Shown: one piece after another, positions 17,256-27,344 of the stretch | Layout of the letters: every line of letters starts with the position of its first letter | Position numbering within the stretch: the first letter of the stretch is position 1 | From: Desulfovibrio porci | GTDB lineage: Bacteria > Desulfobacterota > Desulfovibrionia > Desulfovibrionales > Desulfovibrionaceae | Reading direction: 5' to 3' | Length of the DNA: 64,000 nt | NCBI RefSeq assembly: GCF_009696265.1 | Contig: NZ_VUMH01000014.1 | Coordinates: 1-64,000, forward strand | Translations under genes and position numbers: made by a program | Notes under the pieces: model-generated | Told to the model about the DNA's origin: nothing | Databases searched by the model: none | The model's input: only the letters and a program-made list of their open reading frames with translations

Positions 17256-18113
17256 TTACTCCGCAGCCAGCTGAATGCGCGTGAAGCCCGTCACCGTGAT
17301 GGTGTCGCCCACGGCCTTGCCCGCTTCGCGCACGATGTCGCTGACGCTCTTTTTGTCGTCGCGGATGTAGGGCTGTTCCAGCAGGCAGACTTCCTTCTGG
17401 AACTTCTTCACCGCGCCGTCGGCGATCTTGTCCACGATCTGGGCGGGCTTGCCTTCTTCCAGGGCCTTCTGGCGGTAGACTTCGCGTTCGCGTTCCACGG
17501 CGGCCTGATCAAGGCTGCCCGCGTCCAGAGCCATGGGGCTGGCGGCGGCCACCTGCATGGCCAGATTCTTGGCCAGCTCCTTGACCTCGGGCGCGTTTAC
17601 GCTCTCGGTCTTGCCGCAGGTCAGGAAGACCAGCACGCCGATCTTGCCGTTGGCGTGGATGTACTGGCCGATAACCTCGTTGTCGGACTGGCGGGTGTGG
17701 CGCGCGAACTTGCCCAACTGCATGTTTTCGCCCACCGAGGCGATGAGCTGCTTGACCTCGTCGCCCACCACGCCGTCCAGAGCGGTGGGATCAGCCGGGT
17801 TGTGTTCCAGCACGGCCTGGGCCACGCGGGCGGCCATGGCCTGGAACTGGTCGCCACGGGCCACGAAGTCGGTTTCGCACATCAGCGAAGCCATGGCCAC
17901 GTGCTTGCCGTCGGGGCTGGTCACCGCGGTGACCACGCCCTCGCAGGTGGCGCGGCCGGATTTCTTGGCGGCCTTGGCCATGCCCTTCTGGCGCAGCCAG
18001 TCAACGGCCTTTTCCAGGTCGCCGTTCACTTCCACCAGAGCCTTTTTGCAGTCCATCATGCCCGCGCCGGTTTTTTCGCGCAGTTCTTTAACCATTTGAG
18101 CGCTGATTGCCAT
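17256..18113 (-). CDS. tsf: Elongation factor Ts
   Basis: Nucleotide-exchange factor for EF-Tu. The 285-aa protein has the N-terminal UBA-like domain followed by the signature TGAGMMDCKKAL, then LRQKGMAKAAKKSGR and the TDFVAR segment of the core. The ATG at 18113 (MAISAQMV) is chosen because it matches the family N-terminus and has a GGAG site; an earlier in-frame ATG at 18137 is unlikely. It lies 235 bp downstream of rpsB, the conserved order. Confidence 0.96.
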   Translation of the reverse strand: MAISAQMVKELREKTGAGMMDCKKALVEVNGDLEKAVDWLRQKGMAKAAKKSGRATCEGVVTAVTSPDGKHVAMASLMCETDFVARGDQFQAMAARVAQAVLEHNPADPTALDGVVGDEVKQLIASVGENMQLGKFARHTRQSDNEVIGQYIHANGKIGVLVFLTCGKTESVNAPEVKELAKNLAMQVAAASPMALDAGSLDQAAVEREREVYRQKALEEGKPAQIVDKIADGAVKKFQKEVCLLEQPYIRDDKKSVSDIVREAGKAVGDTITVTGFTRIQLAAE

Positions 18114-18288
18114 TGTCGTCTCCAGATGTCCGGCCAATGCGCCGGAGTTTCACAAAAAAATAAGGCGGCGAGTAAACCGAGCCGCCCGACAGCGCGCAGC
18201 GTAGCGAGCACTGGCGGGGAGAAGCCGCTACCGCGTCGCGGCTTCGACTCTGCAAAGCCGCTTGCCGGCTTTGCTCCTTATTCAAAAC

Positions 18289-18323
18289 GGGCAGCGCGGA
18301 TCTCAGAAAAAGCCGCGCTGCCC
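18289..18323 (-). terminator. Hairpin between rpsB and tsf
   Basis: The 11-bp arms 18289-18299 and 18313-18323 are exact complements. On the minus strand the stem is followed by GTTTTGAAT, so it can act as a partial terminator reducing tsf relative to rpsB, or as a processing site. Two more weak hairpins lie nearer tsf. Confidence 0.55.
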
Positions 18324-18348
18324 CCAAAGTACGTATGCGACAGGCACG

Positions 18349-19143
<795 letters not shown>

Positions 19144-19277
19144 TGTGATCCTCCAATGGGTTTTGTTTCCTCCACTCCGGTTTGTGTGATTCTCTTCACC
19201 CGCCGTGGGCCGGACGCGACGCGCGTCCGCGGAACGGGCACCCCGAGAACCGCCGGAGTGTGCGTAATGGAACGGCC

Positions 19278-19306
19278 TCTATAGCCCAAAGCCGGAAATA
19301 TGGCAA
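19278..19306 (-). promoter_or_regulatory. Sigma-70 promoter of rpsB-tsf
   Basis: Minus strand TTGCCA (19301-19306), 17-bp spacer, TATAGA (19278-19283). Near-consensus boxes at ideal spacing, leaving a leader of roughly 130 nt before rpsB that could host S2 autoregulation. Confidence 0.75.
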
Positions 19307-19421
19307 GAGTATGCCCGCGCGGTCCACAGCGGGCGGCAAATCCCCCGCCGGGCCCGGCTGACAACCAGGAAAAAGCCCATTATGATCAGCTTCGCTCCAC
19401 AACAGCGCACAGGAGGCTTTT

Positions 19422-19973
19422 ATGGGCGACAGCTACATCACCCTGGTTCCCGAGCGCGCTGGCATAGACCCGGCGGAACAGGCCGCCATGGAAAAGCGTA
19501 TGGTCGGCTGGATGCAGGAAAACGGCTGAATTGAAAGGGGAAAAAGCGACTGCGTTTTCACCGAAGGGGGCGGATGCCGTTTTACGCCGTCCGGTTCCCT
19601 GCATATGGCGGGCGGCACGGACAGGGGCTTGTCTACTTATGGCTTCGGCGTGCAGAAGCATGACGGCAAAGGCGTTTTCACCAATCTGGAAGGCGGGCTG
19701 GAAAGCGCGCATTGCCCGGCCTGCGGAAAGGATGTCGAGAGATACTTTTATGATATGGTGAGCGACTGGTATGAGGCGGACGGTTTTCCGCCTGTAAAAT
19801 GCCCGTTGTGCGGCGCGGCGTCCGACATCCGGAACTACAGGCTTGACCCGTTGTGGGAATTCAGCCGGATAGGCTTTGAATTCTGGAATATGGGACCGCT
19901 CACGCCGGAATTTGTGGAAGAATTCACCGCCATGCCGGGGGAACCCGTCCGTGTGGTCCGGGCGCATATATAA
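19422..19973 (+). pseudogene. Zinc-ribbon-type unknown protein interrupted by an in-frame UGA
   Basis: A gene with an excellent AGGAGG ribosome site starts at 19422 and encodes MGDSYITLVPERAGID; it reads 35 codons to a TGA at 19527-19529. The same frame continues without another stop to 19973 and clearly remains coding: after the stop come KSDCVFTEGGG, AHCPACGKDV and VKCPLCGAA, two CPxCG knuckles suggesting a zinc ribbon, then a Trp/Phe-rich segment. The full product would be 183 residues. The simplest explanation is a Trp (TGG) to stop mutation. Selenocysteine is possible in this type of organism, but the downstream stem (19540-19559) is A-U rich and unlike a canonical SECIS. G+C is lower than in neighbours. 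Confidence 0.65.
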
Positions 19974-20093
19974 ATGCTTCAACAATAGCCGGCATGGGCG
20001 ACCGGGCCCCTTTTCAAAGCCGTGTTCCATCCCTATAGTGTGCTTGCCGGTTTCCGGCCCCGACAACGAACTCAAGCACAAGGATACCCATAC

Positions 20094-23009
20094 ATGGACA
20101 AACACGGCTTCACCCTGCTCACGGAACGGGACATGGCGGAAGTGGGCGGCACGGCCCGCCTCTGGCGGCACAGGGCCACGGGCGCGCAACTGCTCTCCGT
20201 GACCAACGCGGACGAAAACAAATGCTTCGGCGTGAGCTTCCGCACGCCGCCCACGGATTCCACGGGCGTGGCCCACATCCTGGAACATTCGGTGCTCTGC
20301 GGCTCGGACAAGTATCCTGTCAAGGAGCCTTTCGTGGAGCTGCTCAAGGGTTCCCTGCAAACCTTTCTCAACGCCTTCACCTTTCCGGACAAAACCTGCT
20401 ATCCGGTGGCCAGCGCCAATCTGCGCGACTTTTACAATCTCATCGACGTCTATATCGACGCGGTCTTCCACCCGCGCATCAGCGAGGACATCTTCCGCCA
20501 GGAAGGCTGGCACATCGAGGCCGAAAGCGCCGACAGCCCCTGGACCTACAAGGGGGTGGTCTACAATGAGATGAAAGGCGTGTACTCCTCGCCGGACTCC
20601 GTGCTGGCCGAGCAGAGCCAGCAGGCTCTGTTCCCGGACACGCTGTACAGCCTGGACTCCGGCGGCAACCCGGAACGCATCCCGGACCTGACCTATCAGG
20701 CCTTTCACGATTTTCACAGCCGCTACTACCATCCGAGCAACGCGCGCTTCTTCTTCTGGGGCGACGACCCGGAGGACGAGCGTCTGCGCCTGCTGGACAT
20801 TGCCCTGCAAGGCTACGCGGCCCGGCCCGCGGATTCCGCCGTGCCCCTGCAGCCGCGCCGGGACGTGCCGCGCCTCATCGAAGTGCCCTATGCGGCGGCC
20901 GAAGGCGAAAAACGCGCCCTGTTCACGGTCAACTGGCTGCTGGGCGAGCGCGGCGACGTGAGCCAGGCCCTGCTCATGGAAATGCTGGAGCACATTCTGG
21001 AAGGCCTGCCCGGCTCGCCGCTGCGCAAGGCCCTGATCGGCTCCGGCCTGGGCGAGGACACCACGGGCTGCGGGCTGGAGACGGACCTGCGCCAGATGTA
21101 CTATTCCACGGGCCTCAAGGGCGTGGCCCCCGGCGACGTGCAGAAGGCCGAACTGCTGATTTTCGACGTGCTGGCCCAACTGGCTGAGGAAGGCATTGAC
21201 CCGGCGGCTGTGGAAGCGGCGGTGAACAGCGTGGAATTCGCCTACCGCGAGAACAATTCCGGCCGCTTCCCGCGCGGGCTGGCGGCCATGATCCAGGCCC
21301 TGTCCACCTGGCTGTACGACGGCGACCCCCTGGCCCCGCTGGCCTGGGAAGCTCCGCTCAAAGACATCAAGGACCGTCTGGCCAGAGGCGAAAAGGTTTT
21401 TGAGCAGGCCATCCGCCGGTGGTTCCTGGACAACGGGCACCGGGCCACAGTGGTCCTGCTGCCGGACGCGAATCTGGGCAAGGTCCGCGACGAGGCCGAG
21501 GCCGCCCTTCTGGCCGCCGCCCAGGCCGAGGCCGGGCCGGAACAGCGCGCGGCCCTGGTGGAGGAAACCCGTCGCCTGCAGGAGGCCCAGACCGCGCCGG
21601 ACAGCCCGGAAGCCCTGGCCAGTATCCCGGCGCTGGGTCTGCAAGACCTGCCCCTCCGCAACGCGCCCATTCCGCGCTCCGAGTCGCGCTTGCCGGAAGT
21701 CTGCCTGAGCCACGAGTTGCCCACCCAGGGCATTGCCTATGCCACCCTGCTCCTGCCCCTGGAAGGCCTGCCCGAACGCCTGACGCCCCTGCTGCCGCTC
21801 TTCGCCCGCTCCCTCACCGAACTGGGCACGGCACGGCGCGACTTCACGGAACTGGGCGCGCACATGGCGGCCAAGACCGGCGGCGTGGGGGCCGACACCC
21901 TGCTGGGCACCACCAGGGAACAGCGGCGCACCATCAGCTACCTGAGCCTGGCGGGCAAAGCGGTTTATGACAAGATTCCGGACCTTTTCGACATCTTTCA
22001 GGAAATTCTGCTGGAACCCCTGCGCGACCCGGCTGTGGCCCGCGAGCGCCTCAAACAGATGCTGCTGGAGGGCAAGGCCCGCCTGGAGCATGGCCTGCAG
22101 GCCGCCGGACATACGGCGGTGAGCACGCGGCTGCGCGCCCGCTTCACCGGCGCGGGCGCTCTGGCCGAGCGCACCGGCGGCCTGAGCTATCTGGCCTCGG
22201 TGCGCGGCCTGCTGGAACAGCTGGACGCGGAACCGGAAACCCTGCTGGCCGATCTGGAGGAATTGCGCGGCCTGATCGTGGCAAGCTCCGGCGCGGTCTT
22301 CGACTGCACGGCCGAGGCCGGGGGTCTGGCCCTGGCTCAGGACAAGGCCCGCGCCCTGCTGGCGGCCCTGCCGCAGCGACCCGCCAACGCCCGCGAAAAC
22401 CGGGAAATCCCGCCCATGCGCGACCTGCCCGAGGCCGAGGCTTTTGTGGCCCCGGCCCAGATCAACTACGTGGGCAAGGCCGCCAATATCTATGATCAGG
22501 GCTATGTCTACCACGGCTCGGCCAGCGTGATCCTGCGCTATCTGCGCATGGGCTATCTGTGGGAGCAGGTGCGTGTGCGCGGCGGGGCTTACGGAGCCTT
22601 CTGCATGCTGGACCGTCTGGGCGGCACCCTGGTCTGCGCCTCTTACCGCGACCCCAATGTGGACCAGACCCTGGCCGCCTACGACGGCATGGCCGATTTC
22701 CTGCGCGGCTTCAAGCCGGACAAGGCCCAGCTGACCCAGGCCATTGTGGGCGCGGTGGGCGATCTGGACAGCTATCTGCTGCCCGACGCCAAAGGCTCCC
22801 AATCCCTGGCGCGCTGGCTGACCGGAGACACGGACGAAATCCGCCAGCAAATGCGCGAGGAAATCCTGGGCACCACGGAACGGCATTTCACGCAGTTCGC
22901 GGAGGTGCTGGCCGAAGCCGCGCGGCAGGGGGCCATCTGCGTGCTGGGCGGCCCCAAAACCGAAGAAGCGGCGCAAGCCCACGGCTGGGCCGCGCAACGC
23001 CTGCTGTAG
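20094..23009 (+). CDS. M16-family (presequence-protease-type) zinc metallopeptidase
   Basis: A 971-aa insulinase-family peptidase of the PreP/M16C type. The inverted zinc motif HxxEH appears as HILEHSVLCGS about 55 residues in, with the distal glutamate in NEMKGVYSSPD around residue 155. Four M16 repeats fit the length. Such enzymes degrade peptides inside a closed chamber. No signal peptide is visible, so cytoplasmic action is likely. The ATG at 20094 fits the family N-terminus; in-frame codons further upstream reach into noncoding sequence. The sulfotransferase gene follows 8 bp after the stop. Confidence 0.9.
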   Translation: MDKHGFTLLTERDMAEVGGTARLWRHRATGAQLLSVTNADENKCFGVSFRTPPTDSTGVAHILEHSVLCGSDKYPVKEPFVELLKGSLQTFLNAFTFPDKTCYPVASANLRDFYNLIDVYIDAVFHPRISEDIFRQEGWHIEAESADSPWTYKGVVYNEMKGVYSSPDSVLAEQSQQALFPDTLYSLDSGGNPERIPDLTYQAFHDFHSRYYHPSNARFFFWGDDPEDERLRLLDIALQGYAARPADSAVPLQPRRDVPRLIEVPYAAAEGEKRALFTVNWLLGERGDVSQALLMEMLEHILEGLPGSPLRKALIGSGLGEDTTGCGLETDLRQMYYSTGLKGVAPGDVQKAELLIFDVLAQLAEEGIDPAAVEAAVNSVEFAYRENNSGRFPRGLAAMIQALSTWLYDGDPLAPLAWEAPLKDIKDRLARGEKVFEQAIRRWFLDNGHRATVVLLPDANLGKVRDEAEAALLAAAQAEAGPEQRAALVEETRRLQEAQTAPDSPEALASIPALGLQDLPLRNAPIPRSESRLPEVCLSHELPTQGIAYATLLLPLEGLPERLTPLLPLFARSLTELGTARRDFTELGAHMAAKTGGVGADTLLGTTREQRRTISYLSLAGKAVYDKIPDLFDIFQEILLEPLRDPAVARERLKQMLLEGKARLEHGLQAAGHTAVSTRLRARFTGAGALAERTGGLSYLASVRGLLEQLDAEPETLLADLEELRGLIVASSGAVFDCTAEAGGLALAQDKARALLAALPQRPANARENREIPPMRDLPEAEAFVAPAQINYVGKAANIYDQGYVYHGSASVILRYLRMGYLWEQVRVRGGAYGAFCMLDRLGGTLVCASYRDPNVDQTLAAYDGMADFLRGFKPDKAQLTQAIVGAVGDLDSYLLPDAKGSQSLARWLTGDTDEIRQQMREEILGTTERHFTQFAEVLAEAARQGAICVLGGPKTEEAAQAHGWAAQRLL

Positions 23010-23017
23010 GAAAGAGC

Positions 23018-23896
23018 ATGAACGCCCCCGGCCGTCTTGTGCTGGTGCTGGGCATGCACCGCAGCGGCACCAGCGCCCTAGCCAGGGGCCTGCGGGTTCT
23101 GGGGATCGCGCTGGGCGACGATCTGTTGCCCGCGCACCCCTGCAACCCCAAGGGCTTTTTCGAAGACGCCGGGCTCTATACCTTCAACAAGGCCCTGCTG
23201 ACCCGGCTGAACCTGACATGGCAGAGTCCGGAAGCCCCGGATGCGAAGGTGCTGCACACTCTGGCCGCCGGTCCTCCGGGCGTGGCGGCCCTGGATCTGC
23301 TGCGCGAGAAAAGCGCCGGACAAGCGGTTCTGGGGCTCAAGGACCCGCGCATGAGTCGCCTGCTGCCCTTCTGGCGGCCCGTGCTGACCGCCTCGGGCCT
23401 GCGCGCGCACTGCGTAATCAGCCTGCGCCATCCGGACAGCGTGGCTCATTCTCTCCGGCAGCGGGACCGACTGGACCCGGAAACCGGCCACATGCTCTGG
23501 CTCGCGCACATGCTGGACATTCTGGAAGGCAGCGCGGGCCTGCCGCGCCTGCTGGCGGACTATGACCTTCTGCTGCGCGAACCAGGACGCCAGTTGCGCC
23601 GTCTGGGGCACTTTCTGGGCCTGCCGGTGGACGCGACGGAACTGGCCGTGTTCGCGGACGACTTCCTGGATCCAAAACTCCGCCACCACAAGCCGACGGA
23701 CGCCGAGAGCGACGGAGAAAAGCGGAACGCCCCCTGGGCCGCTCTGGCCACGCGCCTGCACGCGGCCCTGCGCCCGGCGGCGGACGAAGCCGACGGGCGG
23801 CTGCTGGACAGCCCGCGTCTGGCCCGCCTGACCGCGAACCTGCGGCGCGAGGCGGCGGCCATGGCGCATGCGTCTCCGTCCGGAGTCCGGCCGTGA
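23018..23896 (+). CDS. Sulfotransferase-family protein
   Basis: A 292-aa protein whose N-terminus reads LVLVLGMHRSGTSALARGL, the PAPS-binding phosphate loop of the sulfotransferase superfamily. A later segment, HCVISLRHPDSVAHSLRQR, matches the 3'-phosphate-binding helix. The acceptor is unknown; bacterial members often modify surface glycans or lipids. The start at 23018 has a GGAAAGAG site just after the peptidase stop. Its stop overlaps the GTG start of the next gene. Confidence 0.8.
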   Translation: MNAPGRLVLVLGMHRSGTSALARGLRVLGIALGDDLLPAHPCNPKGFFEDAGLYTFNKALLTRLNLTWQSPEAPDAKVLHTLAAGPPGVAALDLLREKSAGQAVLGLKDPRMSRLLPFWRPVLTASGLRAHCVISLRHPDSVAHSLRQRDRLDPETGHMLWLAHMLDILEGSAGLPRLLADYDLLLREPGRQLRRLGHFLGLPVDATELAVFADDFLDPKLRHHKPTDAESDGEKRNAPWAALATRLHAALRPAADEADGRLLDSPRLARLTANLRREAAAMAHASPSGVRP

Positions 23897-24690
23897 GCGG
23901 CATCGCGGCCAGCGAACCATCCATCCATCCGCTGGCGGGCCGTCTGGCCGCGCCCTCCTTTGTGCTGCCCGGCACAGTGGCCGAAAACATGCGCTTTCTC
24001 AGCGGCAGGGTGGATGAAGCGGCCCTCTGCTTTTTCGAGGCCCGGGCCTGCCTGGAATACGACGAAAAGGACATCTCGCCGGATCTGGCTGGCTTGCCGT
24101 TGCGCTGCCACGTCCATCTGCCCGTGGATCTGCCCTGGCCGTCCGGCACGGGCGCTACGGCAAGGGTCCAAGCCGAAGCGGCGGCGGATCTGGCCCTGGC
24201 GGTCTGCGCCAGGGCGGCCTGCCTGAGTCCGGGCCTGGCCGTGCTGCATCCGCCCGAGGGCTCCGCGGCCCGCAAGCGCGCCCTGCTGCGCGCCTTCGCG
24301 GCCCGCTGGCAGGCGCGCAGTTCTGTGCCTCTGCTGCTGGAAAACGTGGATTCCAGCGACGTGCTGGAGTTGGGAAAAAACTTTTTATCCGACCATGGAC
24401 TGGGGCTCTGTCTGGACGTAGGGCATCTCCTGGGCTACGCTCAGAACCGTCTTCTGGATTCCGGGCTGCCGGAAACGGCGGCCCTGGTTCACTGGAGCGC
24501 GCCCGGCAGGCGGGATGAACACCTTCCGCTGACAAAGTTCACCGCGCCGCAACGCCGCACGGCGGCCGCCATCATGGCCCGGCTGCCGCGAGCGGCCGTG
24601 CATCTGGCGGAAATTTTTCACTGGCCGGGCGTGGCGGCCTCGCTGCCTGTGCTGGCGGCGCTGGCCCGCACCGCCGACGCACAGACGTAA
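23893..24690 (+). CDS. CbiR-like cobamide-remodelling phosphodiesterase (TIM barrel)
   Basis: A 265-aa protein of the xylose-isomerase/AP-endonuclease-2 TIM-barrel type. The N-terminal segment RLAAPSFVLPGTVAENMRFL and the LRCHVHLPVDLPW strand resemble what I recall of CbiR, which hydrolyses cobamides so they can be rebuilt with another lower ligand. Barrel metal-type residues occur in LAVLHPP, LLLENVDS and LCLDVGHLLGY, and near the C-terminus VHLAEIFHW. It starts with GTG, overlapping the sulfotransferase stop by 4 bp, so it is translationally coupled. Without alignment I cannot exclude another member of the fold. Confidence 0.65.
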   Translation: MSGIAASEPSIHPLAGRLAAPSFVLPGTVAENMRFLSGRVDEAALCFFEARACLEYDEKDISPDLAGLPLRCHVHLPVDLPWPSGTGATARVQAEAAADLALAVCARAACLSPGLAVLHPPEGSAARKRALLRAFAARWQARSSVPLLLENVDSSDVLELGKNFLSDHGLGLCLDVGHLLGYAQNRLLDSGLPETAALVHWSAPGRRDEHLPLTKFTAPQRRTAAAIMARLPRAAVHLAEIFHWPGVAASLPVLAALARTADAQT

Positions 24691-24724
24691 TCCGCCCCGA
24701 CGGGGCAAGGGAGAAGGAGAGGCC

Positions 24725-25771
24725 ATGCCGGCCAATGCCGAATATATCGCCGGTTTCAAGCAATGGCGGCAGAATCTGGACAAGGACGACCGCTGGTGCG
24801 TTATGATCAACGCCGACCCGGACGCCCTGGCCTCGGCCATGGCGCTCAAACGGCTCATGCTGCACAAGGTGCACAGCGTGGACATCATGCGCATCAACGA
24901 AGTGACCCGGCCGGACAATCTGGCCATGATCCGTTACCTGCGCATCCCGGCCAAGCCCTGGCAGCCGGAAAAGGCGGGACAGTTCAACCGCTTCGGCATG
25001 GTGGACTCCCAGCCGGCGCACAACAAGGCCTTCGCGGGCCTGTCCTATGACCTGATCATCGACCACCACCCGCTGACGGACCTCACGGGCGCGGTCGGCC
25101 CCGCGATTTTCTGCGACATCCGGCCCGGCGTCGGGGCCACCAGCACCATGATGACCCGCTTTCTCCAGGCCCTGCGCGTGCGCCCCAGCCCGCGCCTGGC
25201 CACGGCCCTGCTCTACGGCATCCGCACGGATACGGCGGCCTTTGAGCGCTCCGGCGGCGAGGACGACCTGCGCGCCTACCAGTGGCTCTCCCATCATGCG
25301 GACACCGGCCTGCTGCGCCGGATCATCCGCAGCGAATATCTGCGCGCCTGGCTGCCGCTCTTTTCGCGCGCCTTCCGCACGCTCACCGATTGCCGGGGCG
25401 GCGGCGCCCACGCCACGCTCAACGAGATCAACAGCGCGGACCTGCTGGTGGCCATAGCCGACTTTTTCACCAGAGTGCACGGCCTGAAATGGATCGCGGT
25501 CAGCGGCATTGTGGACAAAACCGTGATCGTGATCTTCCGGGGCGACGGCGGGCGGGACATCGGCCGTCTGGCCGACGCCTGCTTTTACGACGTGGGCACC
25601 GCCGGAGGGCACCGCAATCTGGGCCGGGCGGAATTTCCGCTTTCCGCCGTGCCCGAGGGCGTCAAACCCGCCGATTTCGTACAGCAACGCCTGCAGACCC
25701 GCAAGCTGCGTCCCAAGCCCCAGCCCCCGGCTCCGGCCCCGGAACCGGCCCAGTTCGCCGCCAAAGCCTGA
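24725..25771 (+). CDS. DHH-family phosphoesterase
   Basis: A 348-aa DHH/DHHA1 protein. The N-terminal half carries NADPDALASAMAL (motif I), an aspartate near DIMRIN, and the DHH motif in LIIDHHPLTD. The C-terminal DHHA1 half ends in GGHRNLGRAEFPL, a substrate-binding glycine motif. A Pro/Ala-rich tail follows. This matches bacterial NrnA-type oligoribonucleases/pAp phosphatases and related exopolyphosphatases; the substrate is not fixed by sequence. A strong GGAGAAGGAGAGG site precedes the ATG. The gene lies 34 bp after the CbiR-like gene and is probably cotranscribed. Confidence 0.85.
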   Translation: MPANAEYIAGFKQWRQNLDKDDRWCVMINADPDALASAMALKRLMLHKVHSVDIMRINEVTRPDNLAMIRYLRIPAKPWQPEKAGQFNRFGMVDSQPAHNKAFAGLSYDLIIDHHPLTDLTGAVGPAIFCDIRPGVGATSTMMTRFLQALRVRPSPRLATALLYGIRTDTAAFERSGGEDDLRAYQWLSHHADTGLLRRIIRSEYLRAWLPLFSRAFRTLTDCRGGGAHATLNEINSADLLVAIADFFTRVHGLKWIAVSGIVDKTVIVIFRGDGGRDIGRLADACFYDVGTAGGHRNLGRAEFPLSAVPEGVKPADFVQQRLQTRKLRPKPQPPAPAPEPAQFAAKA

Positions 25772-25786
25772 CCGCGCGGGGAAATC

Positions 25787-26542
25787 ATGGATTGGAACGC
25801 CGCTCTTTACCGCAAAAGCCACGGTTTTGTGGCCGAATACGGCAAAAATCTGCTGGCCTGCGTCCCGGAAGACGCGGCCCAGTGTATTCTGGATTTCGGC
25901 TGCGGCACCGGCGAGCTGACCGCCGCCCTGGCCGGGAAAGCGGGGCAGGTGGTCGGCGTGGACCAGTCCGCCGCCATGATCCGGGCGGCGCGCGAAACGT
26001 ATCCCGGTCCGGAATACCATGTTCTGGATGCGGCCGGACTGGCCGCCCAAGGCTGGACGGCCCGTTTCGATCTGGTCTTTTCCAATGCGGTCTTTCACTG
26101 GATTCAGGATCAGGAAACGCTGCTGCGCGCCCTGCATGCGGTTCTGAAGCCGGACGGCCTGCTGGTCTGCGAATTCGGCGCCCAGGGCAATGTGGCGGCC
26201 GTGTGCGCGGCCTTTGCCTCGGCACTGGCGACGCGCGGCCGGACCCGCGCCGACCCTTTCTATTTCCCCACTCCGGCGGCATACCGCCAAAAGCTGGAAA
26301 CAGCGGGCTTCCAAGTCCGGTACATTGAGGACTACGACCGCCCCACGCCCCTGTCCGGCGGCGAAAACGGCCTCGCCCTCTGGCTGGAACAGTTTTTCGC
26401 CGAGGATCTGGCCGGTTTTGAACACACGGAGCAAATGAACATCTTTCGCGAGGTGGTGTGCGCCTTGCGGCCGCGCCTCTGGGACGGAGAGCGGTGGATC
26501 GCCGATTACCGGCGGCTCCGGCTGCTGGCCGTCAGAAACTGA
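25787..26542 (+). CDS. Class I SAM-dependent methyltransferase
   Basis: A 251-aa Rossmann methyltransferase. Motif I reads ILDFGCGTGELTAAL (residues about 36-50), followed by VVGVDQSAAMI and the acidic strand FDLVFSNAVFHWI. The overall pattern resembles trans-aconitate 2-methyltransferase and other small-molecule methyltransferases. Acceptor not predictable. It starts 15 bp after the DHH gene and converges with the gntR gene. Confidence 0.85.
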   Translation: MDWNAALYRKSHGFVAEYGKNLLACVPEDAAQCILDFGCGTGELTAALAGKAGQVVGVDQSAAMIRAARETYPGPEYHVLDAAGLAAQGWTARFDLVFSNAVFHWIQDQETLLRALHAVLKPDGLLVCEFGAQGNVAAVCAAFASALATRGRTRADPFYFPTPAAYRQKLETAGFQVRYIEDYDRPTPLSGGENGLALWLEQFFAEDLAGFEHTEQMNIFREVVCALRPRLWDGERWIADYRRLRLLAVRN

Positions 26543-26554
26543 ACGGCCGGGGAT

Positions 26555-27214
26555 TCACTCCTCCCGACGGCCACAGACCAGGCCCAGGCGGCGGCCGGAT
26601 TCGGCGTAATGTTCCAGCAGGGTCTGCTGGATATGCCGAGCGTCGCGCCCGCGCACGGCGTCGTAAATGACTTCGTGCCGCTGATAGAATTCACGCGGCG
26701 AAAAAAGCGTGTCCCAGCACTTGTAGTAGAGGAATTTGGAGATGTGCGCGCAGGAATTGCGCGCGATGCCCGCCATCAGACGGTTGCGGCAGGGAGCCAG
26801 CAGGGCGTCGTGAAAGGCCTCGTCAATCTGGCTCAGCGCGGCCAGACCGGCGGCTTCGCGGCTCTGGCGCTCCATTTCGGCCAGAATTTCCGCTACCCCG
26901 GCCAAAGCCTTGTCGTCCCAGCGCTCCAGGGACTGAACAATGCAGGCCCCCTCCAGCGTGCCGCCCAGACAGTAGCTGTCCTCAATTTCCTGCACCGTAA
27001 GATGGCGGATGAACTTGGCCTTCTGCGGCAGGCCCGTGACCAGGCCCTGTTGCAGCAGGCTTTGCAGGGCTTCACGCACCGGTCCCCGGCTGATGCCGAG
27101 GTGTTCGGCGATCTCGGTTTCGCGGATGGGGTCGCCGGGCGTGAGCGTGCCGTCCAGCAGGCGTCCTTTGATGTAGGCAATGGCCTGGGCGCTGTATGTC
27201 TTGACCTGAGACAA
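26555..27214 (-). CDS. GntR-family (FCD domain) transcriptional regulator
   Basis: A 219-aa regulator: winged helix at residues about 10-75 with HLGISRGPVREALQSLLQQG, then an all-helical FCD ligand-binding domain with spaced Asp/His residues (DEAFHDALL, HEVIYDAVRGRD) likely to bind metal and an organic acid. Members repress catabolic genes until their substrate binds. It is the last gene of a minus-strand dcyD-like/nhaC/gntR cassette. A palindromic 14-bp motif 49 bp upstream of its start recurs upstream of the dcyD-like gene, pointing to autoregulation. Confidence 0.9.
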   Translation of the reverse strand: MSQVKTYSAQAIAYIKGRLLDGTLTPGDPIRETEIAEHLGISRGPVREALQSLLQQGLVTGLPQKAKFIRHLTVQEIEDSYCLGGTLEGACIVQSLERWDDKALAGVAEILAEMERQSREAAGLAALSQIDEAFHDALLAPCRNRLMAGIARNSCAHISKFLYYKCWDTLFSPREFYQRHEVIYDAVRGRDARHIQQTLLEHYAESGRRLGLVCGRREE

Positions 27215-27262
27215 GGGGGAGACTCCTCTCTTTTTTGTCCCTTGAGGTAGACTCAGGTCACG

Positions 27263-27276
27263 ATAATGTCAACATT
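27263..27276 (-). promoter_or_regulatory. Probable GntR operator, copy 1
   Basis: AATGTTGACATTAT on the minus strand, with AATGT/ACATT palindromic arms around TG. The same 14 bases occur at 29914-29927, upstream of the first gene of the cassette. This copy is 49 bp before the gntR start. Confidence 0.6.
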
Positions 27277-27344
27277 CCAGAAATGAATGCGGACGGTCCG
27301 GCCCCGGAAGAGGGAGAAGTCCGGAGGCCGGGCCGTCCGTGTTT

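Noticed and set aside
19540-19559. Stem after the UGA as a SECIS element
   Set aside because: Mostly A-U pairs with a mismatch and a GACT loop; it lacks the guanine-containing loop and bulged U of bacterial SECIS elements. Kept only as a question.
19386-22997. Very long minus-strand open frame opposite the M16 peptidase
   Set aside because: Antisense shadow of a high-G+C gene: His/Gln/Arg/Gly-rich composition, while the plus strand carries an unmistakable M16 peptidase.
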